A DNA stretch of 64,000 nucleotides from an uncultured bacterium (GTDB taxonomy: Bacteria > Planctomycetota > UBA1135 > GCA-002686595), in the NCBI GenBank assembly GCA_938075305.1, contig CALJGV010000008.1, forward strand, positions 62,001 through 126,000, written 5' to 3'. Below, piece by piece: positions 8,920 through 18,141 of this stretch. The first letter of the stretch is position 1. Each line of letters starts with the position of its first letter. The position numbers and the translations under genes are program-made. The notes under the pieces were generated by a model, which worked only from the letters and a program-made list of their open reading frames with translations, ran no database searches and had not been told where the DNA came from.

Positions 8920-9708
8920 ATGAGCTACGAGAACATCCTCTACGCGGTCGAAGGACCGATCGCCCGGGTCACCATCAACCGCCCGGACAAGATGAACGCC
9001 CTCAACGACGCCACCCTCGGCGAGCTGAAGGACGCGTTCACGAAGGCGGGCGAGGACGACGCCGTGCGCGCGCTGCTCATCACGGGCGCGGGCGAGAAGG
9101 CCTTCGTGGCCGGCGCGGACATCAACGAGCTCCTGGCTGAGGCGGGCAGCGCTGACGGCGCGATCCGAGTCTCCACCACGGGCCAGGACGTCTTCCGCCT
9201 CCTTGAGCAGCTCGGCAAGCCCTCCGTGGCCATGGTCAACGGCTTCGCCCTCGGCGGCGGCTGCGAGCTCGCCCTCGCCTGCACCCTTCGGACCGCCTCG
9301 AGCAAGGCGCGCTTCGGCCTCCCCGAGGCCAGCCTGGGCATCGTGCCGGGCTACGGCGGCAGCCAGCGGCTCTCCCGCATCGCGGGCCCGGGCGTGGCCC
9401 GGGAGTGGGTCCTGACCGGGGACATGTTTGGCGCCGATGAGGCCCACCGGGTCGGCGTCGTGAACCGCGTCTTCGCGCCCGAGGAACTCGAGGAGGGCAC
9501 CCAGAAGCTCCTCAAGAGCATCGTCACCAAGGGCCCCGTGGCCCTGCGCTTCTGCATGGACCTCGTGCTGTCCGGCTGGGACCTCGACCAGACCCAGGGC
9601 GAGGCGTTGGAGGCCGAGTACTTCGGCAAGGCGGCCCTGACGGAAGACATGCGCGAGGGAATGAGCGCGTTCCTCGAGAAGCGTCGCCCGGAGTTCAAGG
9701 GCCGCTGA
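8920..9708 (+). CDS. Enoyl-CoA hydratase / crotonase family
   Basis: 262 residues, typical crotonase length. Visible motifs: ITGAGEKAFVAGADINEL (first oxyanion-hole segment), MVNGFALGGGCELALAC (second oxyanion segment, Glu), and FGLPEASLGIVPGYGGSQRL with the second catalytic Glu of the PEA motif. Both catalytic glutamates are therefore in place. It hydrates enoyl-CoA to 3-hydroxyacyl-CoA; beside the dehydrogenase and thiolases it completes acetyl-CoA/crotonyl-CoA interconversion. No acyl-CoA dehydrogenase is in the window. It begins 4 bp after the cyclophilin stop. A strong hairpin overlaps its stop codon. Confidence 0.94.
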   Translation: MSYENILYAVEGPIARVTINRPDKMNALNDATLGELKDAFTKAGEDDAVRALLITGAGEKAFVAGADINELLAEAGSADGAIRVSTTGQDVFRLLEQLGKPSVAMVNGFALGGGCELALACTLRTASSKARFGLPEASLGIVPGYGGSQRLSRIAGPGVAREWVLTGDMFGADEAHRVGVVNRVFAPEELEEGTQKLLKSIVTKGPVALRFCMDLVLSGWDLDQTQGEALEAEYFGKAALTEDMREGMSAFLEKRRPEFKGR

Positions 9709-9763
9709 GGCCCGAGCGCGGGCCTCACCCGCGCGTCGACCGGCCCGCCGAGGTTCTCGGCGG
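9707..9763 (+). terminator. Two tandem GC hairpins after the enoyl-CoA hydratase
   Basis: The first hairpin has arms GAGGCCCG/CGGGCCTC (9707-9714 and 9719-9726, loop AGCG) and overlaps the stop codon. The second has arms CCGCCGAG/CTCGGCGG (9745-9752 and 9756-9763, loop GTT). Neither has a U-tract. They could terminate or pause transcription, or protect the 3' end of the upstream mRNA; the downstream thiolase may have its own promoter in the remaining 80 bp. Confidence 0.5.
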
Positions 9764-9846
9764 TCCGGACCTCTTCACCAGATCACAAGGCGGGCGCCTC
9801 GCGCCCCGTACCGAGCGGGCCCGTGGCCCCACAAGAGAGCAGAAAT

Positions 9847-11052
9847 ATGAGCAACGAAGTCGTCATCGTCGGCGGGGCACGGACCCCCATGGCCGAGTAC
9901 TCCGGCACCCCCGGGTTCGGCAAGCTGAAGGGCGTCAGCGCCATCGACCTCGCCGCGCACGCCTCCAAGGCGGCCATCGAGCGCTCGAAGATCGCCGCGG
10001 ACACCATCGACCACACCATCGTCGGCAACGCGCTCCAGACCTCCAACGACGCGATCTACGGCGCCCGCCACGTGGCGCTCAAGGCTGGCCTGCCCCAGAC
10101 CGTGCCCGCCCTGACGGTCAACCGCCTCTGCGGCTCGGGCATCCAGTCGATCGTGAGCGCCGCCCAGCTGATCAAGCTCGGTGAGGCCAAGACGGTCCTC
10201 GCGGGCGGCATGGAGAACATGAGCCAGGCGCCCTACGTGCTCCACGGCGCGCGGGACGGCTTCAAGTTCGGCGTCCAGCCGAACCTCGAGGACCTGCTCT
10301 TCTCGAGCCTCTACGACCCCTACGGCGACACCTACATGGCGCAGACGGCCGAGGCCATCGCCCGCCGGCTCGAGATCACCCGCGAGGCCCAGGACGAGTA
10401 CGCCCTGCGCAGCCACAAGCTCGGCGCCGAGGCCGTGGCCGCGGGCCGCTTCGCCGAGGAGATCGCGCCGGTGATCATCCCGAACCGTCGGGGCGACATC
10501 ACCGTGGACGTGGACGACCACATCAAGCCGGACTCGACCATCGAGGGCCTCGCCAAGCTGCGGGCCGCCTTCGGCAAGGAGGGCACGGTGACCGCGGGGA
10601 ACGCCAGCGGCATTGTGGACGGCGCGGCCATGGTGGTCTGCACCACCGCCGAGCGGGCCCAGGCGGACGGCCTGGATGTGATGGGCATCGTGCGCGGCTA
10701 CTCCTGCGTCGGCGTCGATCCCAAGGAGATGGGGATCGGCCCCGTTCCCGCCATCAAGGTCCTCCTGGAGGAGGCCGGCATGACCGCGGGTGACATCGAC
10801 TACTTCGAGATCAACGAGGCCTTCAGCGCCCAGTACCTGGGCTGCGAGAAGGAGCTCGAGCTGGACCGGGACCGCTGCAACGTGAACGGCGGCGCCATCA
10901 GCCTCGGCCACCCGCTGGGCGCCACGGGCACCCGGCTGGTGCTGACGCTCCTCTACCAGCTGCGCCGCTCGGGCAAGAAGTTCGGCGTGGCGTCCGCCTG
11001 CATCGGAGGCGGCCAGGGGATCGCGATCCTCGTGGAGAACCCCGCGGCCTGA
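9847..11052 (+). CDS. Acetyl-CoA C-acyltransferase / thiolase (second copy)
   Basis: 401 residues. Nucleophile Cys95 in NRLCGSGIQS, catalytic His in NGGAISLGHPLGATGTR and the second Cys in ASACIGGGQGIA. The ATG at 9847 gives the normal start (VVIVGGARTPMAEY); the frame is open to 9823. It is clearly paralogous to the thiolase at 5117 but with a different N-terminal cap, so the two probably differ in chain length or direction. A second thiolase within 4 kb suggests degradative and synthetic partners, which is inference. It is followed after 96 bp by an aconitase-family gene. Confidence 0.95.
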   Translation: MSNEVVIVGGARTPMAEYSGTPGFGKLKGVSAIDLAAHASKAAIERSKIAADTIDHTIVGNALQTSNDAIYGARHVALKAGLPQTVPALTVNRLCGSGIQSIVSAAQLIKLGEAKTVLAGGMENMSQAPYVLHGARDGFKFGVQPNLEDLLFSSLYDPYGDTYMAQTAEAIARRLEITREAQDEYALRSHKLGAEAVAAGRFAEEIAPVIIPNRRGDITVDVDDHIKPDSTIEGLAKLRAAFGKEGTVTAGNASGIVDGAAMVVCTTAERAQADGLDVMGIVRGYSCVGVDPKEMGIGPVPAIKVLLEEAGMTAGDIDYFEINEAFSAQYLGCEKELELDRDRCNVNGGAISLGHPLGATGTRLVLTLLYQLRRSGKKFGVASACIGGGQGIAILVENPAA

Positions 11053-11102
11053 TCCCTGCCCTTGCACCCGCCGCGCACCCACGCGGCAATGACCTCGTGC
11101 CT

Positions 11103-11122
11103 GGGCCCGCCGTTGCGGGCCC
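11103..11122 (+). terminator. GC hairpin between thiolase and aconitase-family gene
   Basis: Perfect 8-bp stem GGGCCCGC/GCGGGCCC with a CGTT tetraloop (11103-11110, 11115-11122) in the 96-bp spacer. There is no U-tract. It lies 26 nt before the next ATG, so it might also influence initiation rather than terminate. Confidence 0.4.
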
Positions 11123-11148
11123 GGCCGCGAGGCGAGGACGACCCAAGA

Positions 11149-13149
11149 ATGAACAAGCTGATCCACGAGAACGAAGCTGGCGAGCGCGTCGTGCGCCTCT
11201 CGCCCGGAAAGCGCGTGCTCTTCCTGACCAAGGACCTCGAGCTCATCCGCAGGCAGTTGCGCGGCGAGGTCGACCTGTCCATGGCGGAGGTGGACCCGGC
11301 GGACCTGCTCGACGACATCAACACGGACACCATGACCCCCGCGTGGGTCTGCTTCCGGCACCGGCCCGAGGACATCGCCCTGGACGCCTACGCCGGCCTG
11401 CTCGACGAGAGCGGTGAGCGGGTCTTCGGGACGCGGGCGCTGATGGACGGCGGGTTCGAGGTCATCGTCAGCGGCAAGCGCAAGGGCACCGGCTCCTCCC
11501 GGGAGACCGCGCCCCAGTGCGAGAAGTGGTCGGGGATCGGGCTCGTGATCGCGCACTCGTTCGCGCCCATCCACGAGCGCAACAACCTCAACCTCGGCCA
11601 GCTGATGGCGGGGTACGACGTCCTCGAGCGCCTGCAGGCGGGCGAGGACGTGCCGTTGGAGAATCTCACGGGCGAGTACGACCCGATCACCCGCGTCATG
11701 CTGGAGTCCGGCGGGCTCTTCCCCTTCGCGAAGATGTACGCCGCCGGAGAGGTCGAGGTCCCGGTCCCCACGACTGCCGCTCGGCCCATGACGATGGGGG
11801 AGAAGATCCTCGCATCGAAGGTCGTCGGCGCCGAGGGCGCGGTCTCCCTTCAGCCGGGGGACGTCTGCCTGGTCAAGGTCGACGGTGGATACAGCCACGA
11901 GTTCACCACGGCTCAGGTGCACCACTTCCTGGGGCAGGAGTACGGCGAGGGGTACGAGGTTAAGAACCCCTCCAAGTTCGCGATCTTCGAGGATCACCTC
12001 CTCTACGCGACGGGAGTCGAGCGGATGAAGCCCTTCACCGCGGACATCGAGACCCTCCGGCGGCTCCAGAATGAGTTCCAGAGCCACACGGGCGTGCGTG
12101 ACTACTCGGCCGAGGACGGCGTCTCGCCGGGCATCTGCCACCAGGTCGCGCGGGAGGAGTTCGTTGACCCCGGCGACTTCATTCAGGCCACCGACAGCCA
12201 CACCTGCATGGGTGGGGGGAGCAACGCGCTTACCTACGGCGTGGGGGCGACCGAGTACGCCGGGCTGATCTCGGCTGGGTTCACCTTCGTGCAGGTCCCC
12301 GAGTCCATTCGCTTCGAGCTCGTCGGCGAGCTTGACGCCGGCTGCACGGCGAAGGACGTGATGCTCCACATCCTGGACACCTACGCCAAGCGCGAGGACA
12401 CCCTCGACCGGGTCATGGAGTTCGGGGGCCCCGGCCTCGCGACGCTCACCCCGGACGAGCGGGCCACGCTCTGCAACATGGCCACCGAGTGCTCCGCCAA
12501 GTCCGGCATCTGCGAGGGCGATGAGGCCCTGGCCCAGTGGCTGTCGCCCCGACGGGGCGGCCGGCCCCTGGAGGCCATCGCTGCGGACTTCGTCGCGCCG
12601 GATCCCGGCGCCGAGTACGCGGGCGGAGTCCACACGGTCGACCTCTCCGCGCTCAAGCCCATGGTGGCTGAGCCCGGGGATCCGACCTACGGCAAGGACA
12701 TCGCGGATCTGGGCGACGTCAAGATCGACATCGCCTACGCCGGTTCCTGCACCGCGGGCAAGGCCGATGACTTCGAGTTCTACGCTGCGGTCCTCAAGGA
12801 CGCCCTGGACGCCGGCCGCAAGGTCGCCGAAGGGGTGACCATGGTCGTGCAGTACGGGTCGACCGCTGTCCGGGACCACGCCCGTGACCGCGGCTTCGAC
12901 GCGATCTTCCGCGAGGCGGGGGTGGAGGTCATCTCCCCCGGTTGCGGCGCCTGCATTGGCTGCGGCCCGGGCGTCTCCGATAACGCCGAGCAGGTCTCGG
13001 TCAGCGCCATCAACCGGAACTTCCGGGGTCGCAGTGGCCCCGGCCAGCTCTACCTCGCCTCCCCGCTCACGGTCGCCGCCAGCGCGATCGAGGGGCGGAT
13101 CGTTGCTTACACCCCGGGGATGTTCCGGTCCCCGGTCCCGACCGCCTGA
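11149..13149 (+). CDS. Aconitase / isopropylmalate dehydratase family hydro-lyase, swivel domain first (fused LeuD-LeuC-like)
   Basis: 666 residues from the ATG at 11149. Residues about 85-200 form a swivel (LeuD-like) domain: VSGKRKGTGSSRETAP, then HSFAPIHERNNLNLGQLM. From about 240 comes the catalytic LeuC-like part: GGYSHEFTTAQV, FEDHLLY, the ATDSHTCMGGGSNAL motif, and the cluster ligands in GSCTAGK and GCGACIGCGPG (one Cys plus CxxC), which bind a 4Fe-4S cluster. Order is therefore swivel then catalytic, as in AcnB but without its HEAT domain. It isomerises a citrate-, isopropylmalate- or homocitrate-type acid. The following dehydrogenase (52 bp downstream) would act on the product; substrate cannot be settled from sequence. 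Confidence 0.88.
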   Translation: MNKLIHENEAGERVVRLSPGKRVLFLTKDLELIRRQLRGEVDLSMAEVDPADLLDDINTDTMTPAWVCFRHRPEDIALDAYAGLLDESGERVFGTRALMDGGFEVIVSGKRKGTGSSRETAPQCEKWSGIGLVIAHSFAPIHERNNLNLGQLMAGYDVLERLQAGEDVPLENLTGEYDPITRVMLESGGLFPFAKMYAAGEVEVPVPTTAARPMTMGEKILASKVVGAEGAVSLQPGDVCLVKVDGGYSHEFTTAQVHHFLGQEYGEGYEVKNPSKFAIFEDHLLYATGVERMKPFTADIETLRRLQNEFQSHTGVRDYSAEDGVSPGICHQVAREEFVDPGDFIQATDSHTCMGGGSNALTYGVGATEYAGLISAGFTFVQVPESIRFELVGELDAGCTAKDVMLHILDTYAKREDTLDRVMEFGGPGLATLTPDERATLCNMATECSAKSGICEGDEALAQWLSPRRGGRPLEAIAADFVAPDPGAEYAGGVHTVDLSALKPMVAEPGDPTYGKDIADLGDVKIDIAYAGSCTAGKADDFEFYAAVLKDALDAGRKVAEGVTMVVQYGSTAVRDHARDRGFDAIFREAGVEVISPGCGACIGCGPGVSDNAEQVSVSAINRNFRGRSGPGQLYLASPLTVAASAIEGRIVAYTPGMFRSPVPTA

Positions 13150-13200
13150 GCGGTCTCACCTGATTGGTCGCCCGCGCGCGGGCCCACCCCCCAAGGTTCC

Positions 13201-14283
13201 ATGAGCCAATACGACATCACGATCATCGGCGGCGACGGCATCGGCCCCGAGGTCACCAAGGAAGCCTTCAAGGTCGCTGACACGGCGGCCGAGGTCTTCG
13301 GCTTCTCCCTCAAGAAGAACGAGCTGCCCATCGGCAGCGAGTACTTCCTGAAGCACGGAGAGGCCTTCCCCGACGCCATGTTCGAGGAGGCCAAGCAGTC
13401 CGGCGCCATCTATCTGGGCGCCATCGGCGACCCGCGGTGTGAGCCGGGCAAGGTGGAGTACGGCGTCATCGCGCGCTGTCGCTTCGACCTCGACCTGTAC
13501 GTGAACCTGCGCCCGGTGAAGCTCCTCCAGGAGAGCCTGTGTCCCCTCAAGGGCAAGGGCCCCGAGGACGTGGACATGCTCATCGTCCGTGAGAACACCG
13601 AGGACGCCTACACGGGCATGCACGGGTTCGCCCACAAGGGCCAGCCCCTCGAGGTTGCGACCCAGACGATGGTCTACACGCGCGAGGGCGTCGAGCGGGC
13701 CATCCGCTACGCCTTCCACCTCGCCGAGACCCGCGAGCGCCCGGCCGGCCGCGAGGCCCAGGTGACCCTGATCGACAAGGCGAACGCCGTCCGCGCCCAC
13801 GACCTGTGGCAGCGGACCTTCGCCGAGGTCGCCAAGGAGCACCCCAGCATCAAGACGGACCACGCCTACATCGACGCGGCGTGCATGTGGATGATCAAGA
13901 ACCCCGAGTGGTTCGATGTCGCGGTCACCCCGAACCTCTTCGGGGACATCATCACCGACCTCGGCGCGATGATTCAGGGCGGCATGGGCATGGCCGCCAG
14001 CGGCAACATTCACCCCGGCCGCGTGAGCCTCTTCGAGCCTATCCACGGCTCGGCCCCCAAGCACGCCGGCAAGAACACGGCCAGCCCCCTGGCCGCGATC
14101 ATGGCGGCGGGGATGATGCTCGACTACCTCGGTGAGAAGACCGCCGCCACGGCGATCGATCGCTCCATCGCGGACCTGTTCGCCGACGGCCGCCTCAAGG
14201 GCGCCGGGACTGGCACGCACCCCACCAACGAGGTGGGGGACCTGGTCGCCGCCGAGCTCAAGAAGGTGGCAGCCAGCGTCTGA
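13201..14283 (+). CDS. Isocitrate / 3-isopropylmalate dehydrogenase family
   Basis: 360 residues, typical length. Family marks: [17 protein letters not shown] at the N-terminus, [14 protein letters not shown] (Arg pair of the substrate site), [12 protein letters not shown], the Lys in LIDKANAV, and the metal and nucleotide region [29 protein letters not shown] and PTNEV. It performs NAD(P)-dependent oxidative decarboxylation of a 2-hydroxy-3-carboxy acid. RENTE is closer to isocitrate/homoisocitrate enzymes than the RELTGG of classical LeuB, yet the NLRP motif is LeuB-like. Together with the hydratase upstream it forms a two-step module of the TCA cycle or leucine synthesis. Confidence 0.9.
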   Translation: MSQYDITIIGGDGIGPEVTKEAFKVADTAAEVFGFSLKKNELPIGSEYFLKHGEAFPDAMFEEAKQSGAIYLGAIGDPRCEPGKVEYGVIARCRFDLDLYVNLRPVKLLQESLCPLKGKGPEDVDMLIVRENTEDAYTGMHGFAHKGQPLEVATQTMVYTREGVERAIRYAFHLAETRERPAGREAQVTLIDKANAVRAHDLWQRTFAEVAKEHPSIKTDHAYIDAACMWMIKNPEWFDVAVTPNLFGDIITDLGAMIQGGMGMAASGNIHPGRVSLFEPIHGSAPKHAGKNTASPLAAIMAAGMMLDYLGEKTAATAIDRSIADLFADGRLKGAGTGTHPTNEVGDLVAAELKKVAASV

Positions 14284-14325
14284 CCGGGTGACGCCACGAC
14301 CCGTGCGGGCGGTCATGGACCGGCC

Positions 14326-14375
14326 AAGCAAATGAGCGGCCGCGTGGATCCAGGATCCAGGCGGCCGCTCTGCTT
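14326..14375. terminator. Long nested inverted repeat between convergent genes
   Basis: Nested arms: AAGCA (14326-14330)/TGCTT (14371-14375), GAGCGGCCGC (14334-14343)/GCGGCCGCTC (14361-14370), and TGGATCC (14345-14351)/GGATCCA (14353-14359) around a single A. Only an AAT bulge and single bases interrupt it. It sits 43 bp after the dehydrogenase stop and 51 bp before the converging gene's stop, the expected place for a bidirectional terminator, but no U-tract follows. Confidence 0.65.
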
Positions 14376-14425
14376 GGTGGGCTCATCTCCTCTCGTGGAG
14401 AGGTCGGGGGTACCCCCGAGGTGGC

Positions 14426-14887
14426 TTACGGCTCGCGCCGTGCTCGGAACACCTCCGTGCGGGCCTGGAGGGCCAGCCCGTGGATGGCGGCGGTTGAGGT
14501 CGCGTCCTCGAGCCAGTCATCCTCGTGGGCGGTGTCGGACTCGCCGGCTTGCCCGTCCACGTGGAGGATGATGGAGTCGAGGTGCCAGGCGGCGAACTCC
14601 AGGATGCCGGCCGCCTTCGCGAGATCGGTCTCAGCCTTGGCGCTCTCGAAGGTCAGCTGGGCGCTGGCGGCGGCGTGGACGGCACTCTCCTTGTAGAGCG
14701 TGTGCTTCCACGACTCCGAGGGGAGCTCTTCAAGCTGTCCCTGGAGCGCGGTGAGGGCCGCCGCTGCAGGGGCGTAGTCCACCGAGGATTCGGACCCGGA
14801 GGTGGCGGAGGGCGTGCCGGTGACGTTGGTCAGACCCACTGCGAGGGCGAGGGCTCCGGCGACGACGATCTTGGTTTGATTCTTCAT
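14426..14887 (-). CDS. Small exported protein of unknown function
   Basis: 153 residues. The N-terminus is a clear signal peptide (basic MKNQTK, hydrophobic VVAGALALAVGL). The mature part is Ala/Glu/Ser-rich and predicted helical, with several Trp-His pairs (SWKHTLY, AAWHLDS) and an acidic patch (HEDDWLEDA). I recognise no family. It starts 5 bp after the stop of the 1044-residue repeat protein and so is very likely translated from the same mRNA; it may be a partner or a surface companion of that protein. Last gene of a three-gene exported set. Confidence 0.8.
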   Translation of the reverse strand: MKNQTKIVVAGALALAVGLTNVTGTPSATSGSESSVDYAPAAAALTALQGQLEELPSESWKHTLYKESAVHAAASAQLTFESAKAETDLAKAAGILEFAAWHLDSIILHVDGQAGESDTAHEDDWLEDATSTAAIHGLALQARTEVFRARREP

Positions 14888-14892
14888 TTGGA

Positions 14893-17800
14893 TCAGAGCT
14901 CGAGGCTGTCAATGAGCAGGTTGATGTCGTTCAGCGTGGCCGCCACGGCAGAGGACATCTCTGCCTGGGCGTTGGGGTCGGTGACGTGACCCGGGGTGTT
15001 GAGGTAGTGGTAGACCCGGCCATAGAGAGCGGCGCTCTCTCCGAGCAGGTTCTTGGCCACGGCGGTGTCGATCTCCGGCTCCGCGAGGGCGGCCAGCCGG
15101 CCGGCGGACTGGGCCGCCACGATGAGCGCGCCCTGGACGTAAGAGCCGAGGGAGAACACCGAGGGGTCGACTTCGGACAGCACCTTCAACACCTCGAGCG
15201 ACTGGCTCTTCAGCGGCGAGAGGATGTAGTAGTCCCCAAGGTCGGTCATCGGTCCTGTGAGCGTGAACGGCTCGGTCTCCTGCGGCTCGAAGGCCTGGCT
15301 GAAGACCGGGTCGAAGGGGACGCCGAGGATCCAGTAGCTGTTGACGAAGAAGCTGAAGCGGAGCTTGAGCGGGTCGTTGGCGGGGCCGCGGAGCTGGAGG
15401 TCACCGCTGCTGTCGGTACGGCCCCAGTCCATGACCTTGCCGTCCGAGATTCGCACCAGCTGGACGAAGGCGTTGGCCATCGGCGACGCATACCCGCCCG
15501 CCGACTCGGCGGAGGTCAGCGCGCGGAATTCCACGATGGGCGCCTGGCCGAGCTGGAAGTCGCCCAGCGCGACGTCTTCGCCCAGGCCAAACGTCTGCTC
15601 CTCGTCGAACCGCTTGCGGAACCAGCCCTGGTTCCAGAAGCGGGTCCAGAAGATGAGCCTCGTCTGGGCGGCGAGCTTGGTGAAGAACTCACCCGATGCG
15701 TTGGCGCGCCCCCAGCCGATGTGCCACCTGGGCGTCCGGTCCATCCGCCGGGCGCGGAACGCGACCGTCCGGTCATCGATGGCCTCGCCGAAGGCGTCGA
15801 CCACCCGTCCTCGACCGTAGGCCGCGGCGCTGATCTCGATGTCTCCAACGGGGTTCGTCCCAGACCCGGCGGGCGTGCCGAGCTCCTGGTTCCGGAGCAC
15901 ATCCGCCAGGTAGGGCTGCGACCGGCGGGGGCGGACCACGAAGGAGGTGGTGAACTCGTACTCCGAGTCGTGCTTGATCCCGAGGGCGTGGAACTCCCCG
16001 TCGGCGTTGGTCACGCTGTCGCCGAGGTAGCGGCGACCGCCGTGGGTCGTGACGCGGATCCCGGCCAGGGGGCCCGTCGTTCCATCCGGCCGGGGCCCGG
16101 TCACACGACCGCTCGCGATCGTGCCGAGCTGGGTGAAGACCTCGATCGGCGGAAGGGGGCCGCCGGACTCGCGGGTACGCTCGGACTCGATCGTGGTGTG
16201 AGCCCGGAAGTGGTCCGGGATGATCGGGTTCGGATTGGAGGGCGAGACGCGCGGCGGGTAGTTCCGGAGGGTGTAGACCGGACGCAGCAGGGTCTTGACC
16301 CAGCCATCGCTGTTCGAGGACCGGCGAGGCCAGCCACCGACGACCTGGACGCCCTGGACGCCGTCCCCGGTCTCCTTGCTGACGACCTGCACCTCTGCGT
16401 GATAGCCGCGCGTGAGGAATACCGGGCCGCGGCTGTGGACGCCGTCGGAGGGCAGCATGTTGTGCCAGTGCCACGAGGGGAGGAACGTCGAGTCTTGGTC
16501 CAGGGGCAGGACGAGCAGGTGATAGCGATCACCCGTCGGAACCGTGTAGGTCCCGGTCTCGGTGATGGTGCGCTGCCAGCCCATCTGGCTCAGGGTGATG
16601 ACCCGCATCGGCTCAGTGACCAGCTCCCCATCCAGCCCGCGGATCTCTCCGCTGGCGGTCGTCATGCCGGACAAGGTGACCGAGAGGCTCGTCGTGTCCG
16701 AGGCCCCGTTCAGGCGGAGCACCTTGCGCTCGAGCGTCGAGCCGTGGGAGCGGTCCCAGACGCGGATCTCGTTGATGCCCGTGGGGGCGACCTGGACGGT
16801 CACGTTGCCGAGGTGGTCGGTCCGCCGGCCACCGAGCCAGGTCCCGTCGCCCGTCCGAGCGCGGACCTCGACGTTCGGGAGCGTCGCGCCGGTGGTGTCG
16901 GCGACGGTGACCTCGACGCTCCGCCCGCGATCGAGGGTGACCTCCTGCACTCCGGCGGTGCTACCGGTGAGGTTCCAGAGGTTCCTCCCGATGAAGGCCT
17001 GGTCCACCGGGCGGATCACCAGGTGGTAAGAGGACGGGACGGTCGCCGCCAACTCCCCGGATTGGGTGTAGCCGAGGAACATCCACGTGCGCGTCGCCAC
17101 CGCGTACGACCAGACCTTCGCCCGCGTCGGGTTTCCGTCAGGGTCCTCGGTGCGGATCTCCAGCGGGACGCCGTCGAGGAGGGTGAGGTCTCGAAGCGGC
17201 GAGCTGGAAGCACCTCGCCTCCAGACTCGGCCCGGTACGCGCTCCTTGCTCGGGTCGTAGGCCCGGACGTGAGTGTACCGGTCGCCGGCGAGGATGTCGT
17301 ACGAGCCCGACGCGTCGGTCTGCTTCAGCCCGTTCCAGTGCCACCCGTTCGAGTAGGACCAGGCGCTGACGGTCATTCCTTCGAGGGGCTGGAGGCTGGA
17401 GGAGAAGACCCTCCCAGCGGTCGGGCTGCCGGTGTCCAGGGTGAAGAGCTGCGCGGTCCCCGCCGTGGACAGGCGGCGGCGGAAGCGCCAGGAGGGGAGG
17501 TACCCCTGGCTGGAGGCGTCCGCGACGAGGTGGGCATACCTCGGCGCGACGAGCGTCGCGGTGCCATCTGCTCCCGTGACCGCCACGTCGATGACGCCGA
17601 TCCCGTTCAGCCGGTGAGCGCCCGCCGTGTAAGCGGCGACCTCGGCTCCCTCAACAGGGTTGCCCTGGCGGTCTTGAACGGTGAAGGAGACCGGTGCTCC
17701 GTGCCTCAGCAGGAATGTCTCGGCCTGGCTGATCTGGAGGTCCTGATCGAAGAGCCACTGGCCCGCGAGGTCGCTCCCCGCGGGCGGCTTGGCGAAGAGG

Positions 17801-18027
17801 TGGACCGACACGGGCAGGTTGTCGATCTGGAAGAACCCAGCTGCGTCCACCTCAACGAGCTCGATGAGGTCCAGGGAAGCGGGGTCGAAGGCCGCAACCG
17901 TCGCACCGGCCACGGGCGCGTTCTGCGGGGTGGTCACGGCTCCGGCGGCTGTCCATGTGGACTGCGATGGAACGGGGGTTGGCGACAGCCAGGTTGCGAG
18001 GCTGATCAGAAGAGCGGTTTGGATCAT
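14893..18027 (-). CDS. Giant exported protein with multiple carboxypeptidase-regulatory-like (Ig-like) repeats
   Basis: 1044 residues. A signal peptide covers about residues 1-21. The body consists of about seven to nine repeats of a beta-sandwich of the CarboxypepD_reg type, seen as recurring PVEGAEVAAYTA, VTGADGTATLV, ASGSYDILAGDRY, LGNVTVQVA and DGEFHALGIKH elements (polar turn, then aromatic strand). The C-terminal 100 residues are helical (ALIVAAQSAGRLAAL, AVAATLNDINLLIDS) and have no anchor motif. Such repeats serve as surface scaffold or adhesion modules in planctomycetes; no catalytic site is visible. A long opposite-strand frame (14986-18636) overlaps it but has shadow composition. 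Codon usage matches neighbours. Confidence 0.88.
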   Translation of the reverse strand: MIQTALLISLATWLSPTPVPSQSTWTAAGAVTTPQNAPVAGATVAAFDPASLDLIELVEVDAAGFFQIDNLPVSVHLFAKPPAGSDLAGQWLFDQDLQISQAETFLLRHGAPVSFTVQDRQGNPVEGAEVAAYTAGAHRLNGIGVIDVAVTGADGTATLVAPRYAHLVADASSQGYLPSWRFRRRLSTAGTAQLFTLDTGSPTAGRVFSSSLQPLEGMTVSAWSYSNGWHWNGLKQTDASGSYDILAGDRYTHVRAYDPSKERVPGRVWRRGASSSPLRDLTLLDGVPLEIRTEDPDGNPTRAKVWSYAVATRTWMFLGYTQSGELAATVPSSYHLVIRPVDQAFIGRNLWNLTGSTAGVQEVTLDRGRSVEVTVADTTGATLPNVEVRARTGDGTWLGGRRTDHLGNVTVQVAPTGINEIRVWDRSHGSTLERKVLRLNGASDTTSLSVTLSGMTTASGEIRGLDGELVTEPMRVITLSQMGWQRTITETGTYTVPTGDRYHLLVLPLDQDSTFLPSWHWHNMLPSDGVHSRGPVFLTRGYHAEVQVVSKETGDGVQGVQVVGGWPRRSSNSDGWVKTLLRPVYTLRNYPPRVSPSNPNPIIPDHFRAHTTIESERTRESGGPLPPIEVFTQLGTIASGRVTGPRPDGTTGPLAGIRVTTHGGRRYLGDSVTNADGEFHALGIKHDSEYEFTTSFVVRPRRSQPYLADVLRNQELGTPAGSGTNPVGDIEISAAAYGRGRVVDAFGEAIDDRTVAFRARRMDRTPRWHIGWGRANASGEFFTKLAAQTRLIFWTRFWNQGWFRKRFDEEQTFGLGEDVALGDFQLGQAPIVEFRALTSAESAGGYASPMANAFVQLVRISDGKVMDWGRTDSSGDLQLRGPANDPLKLRFSFFVNSYWILGVPFDPVFSQAFEPQETEPFTLTGPMTDLGDYYILSPLKSQSLEVLKVLSEVDPSVFSLGSYVQGALIVAAQSAGRLAALAEPEIDTAVAKNLLGESAALYGRVYHYLNTPGHVTDPNAQAEMSSAVAATLNDINLLIDSLEL

Positions 18028-18141
18028 GGCTGCTCGGGAAGTGAGCGGAGGGAAACAGGTGAAGGTCGCGGCCGCGGCGCGGCCACGGGGCCAGGTCCCC
18101 TTGCAGCGAGGACGTGGCCGCCAATCAGCGGTTGGAAGTGG

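Noticed and set aside
9775-12879. 1034-codon open frame on the minus strand
   Set aside because: Covers the second thiolase and aconitase-family gene antisense; His/Gly/Arg/Val-rich with no domain. The plus-strand genes have catalytic motifs.
11149-13149. Calling the hydratase AcnB
   Set aside because: The swivel-first order is like AcnB, but the HEAT domain is absent and length is 666, not about 860.
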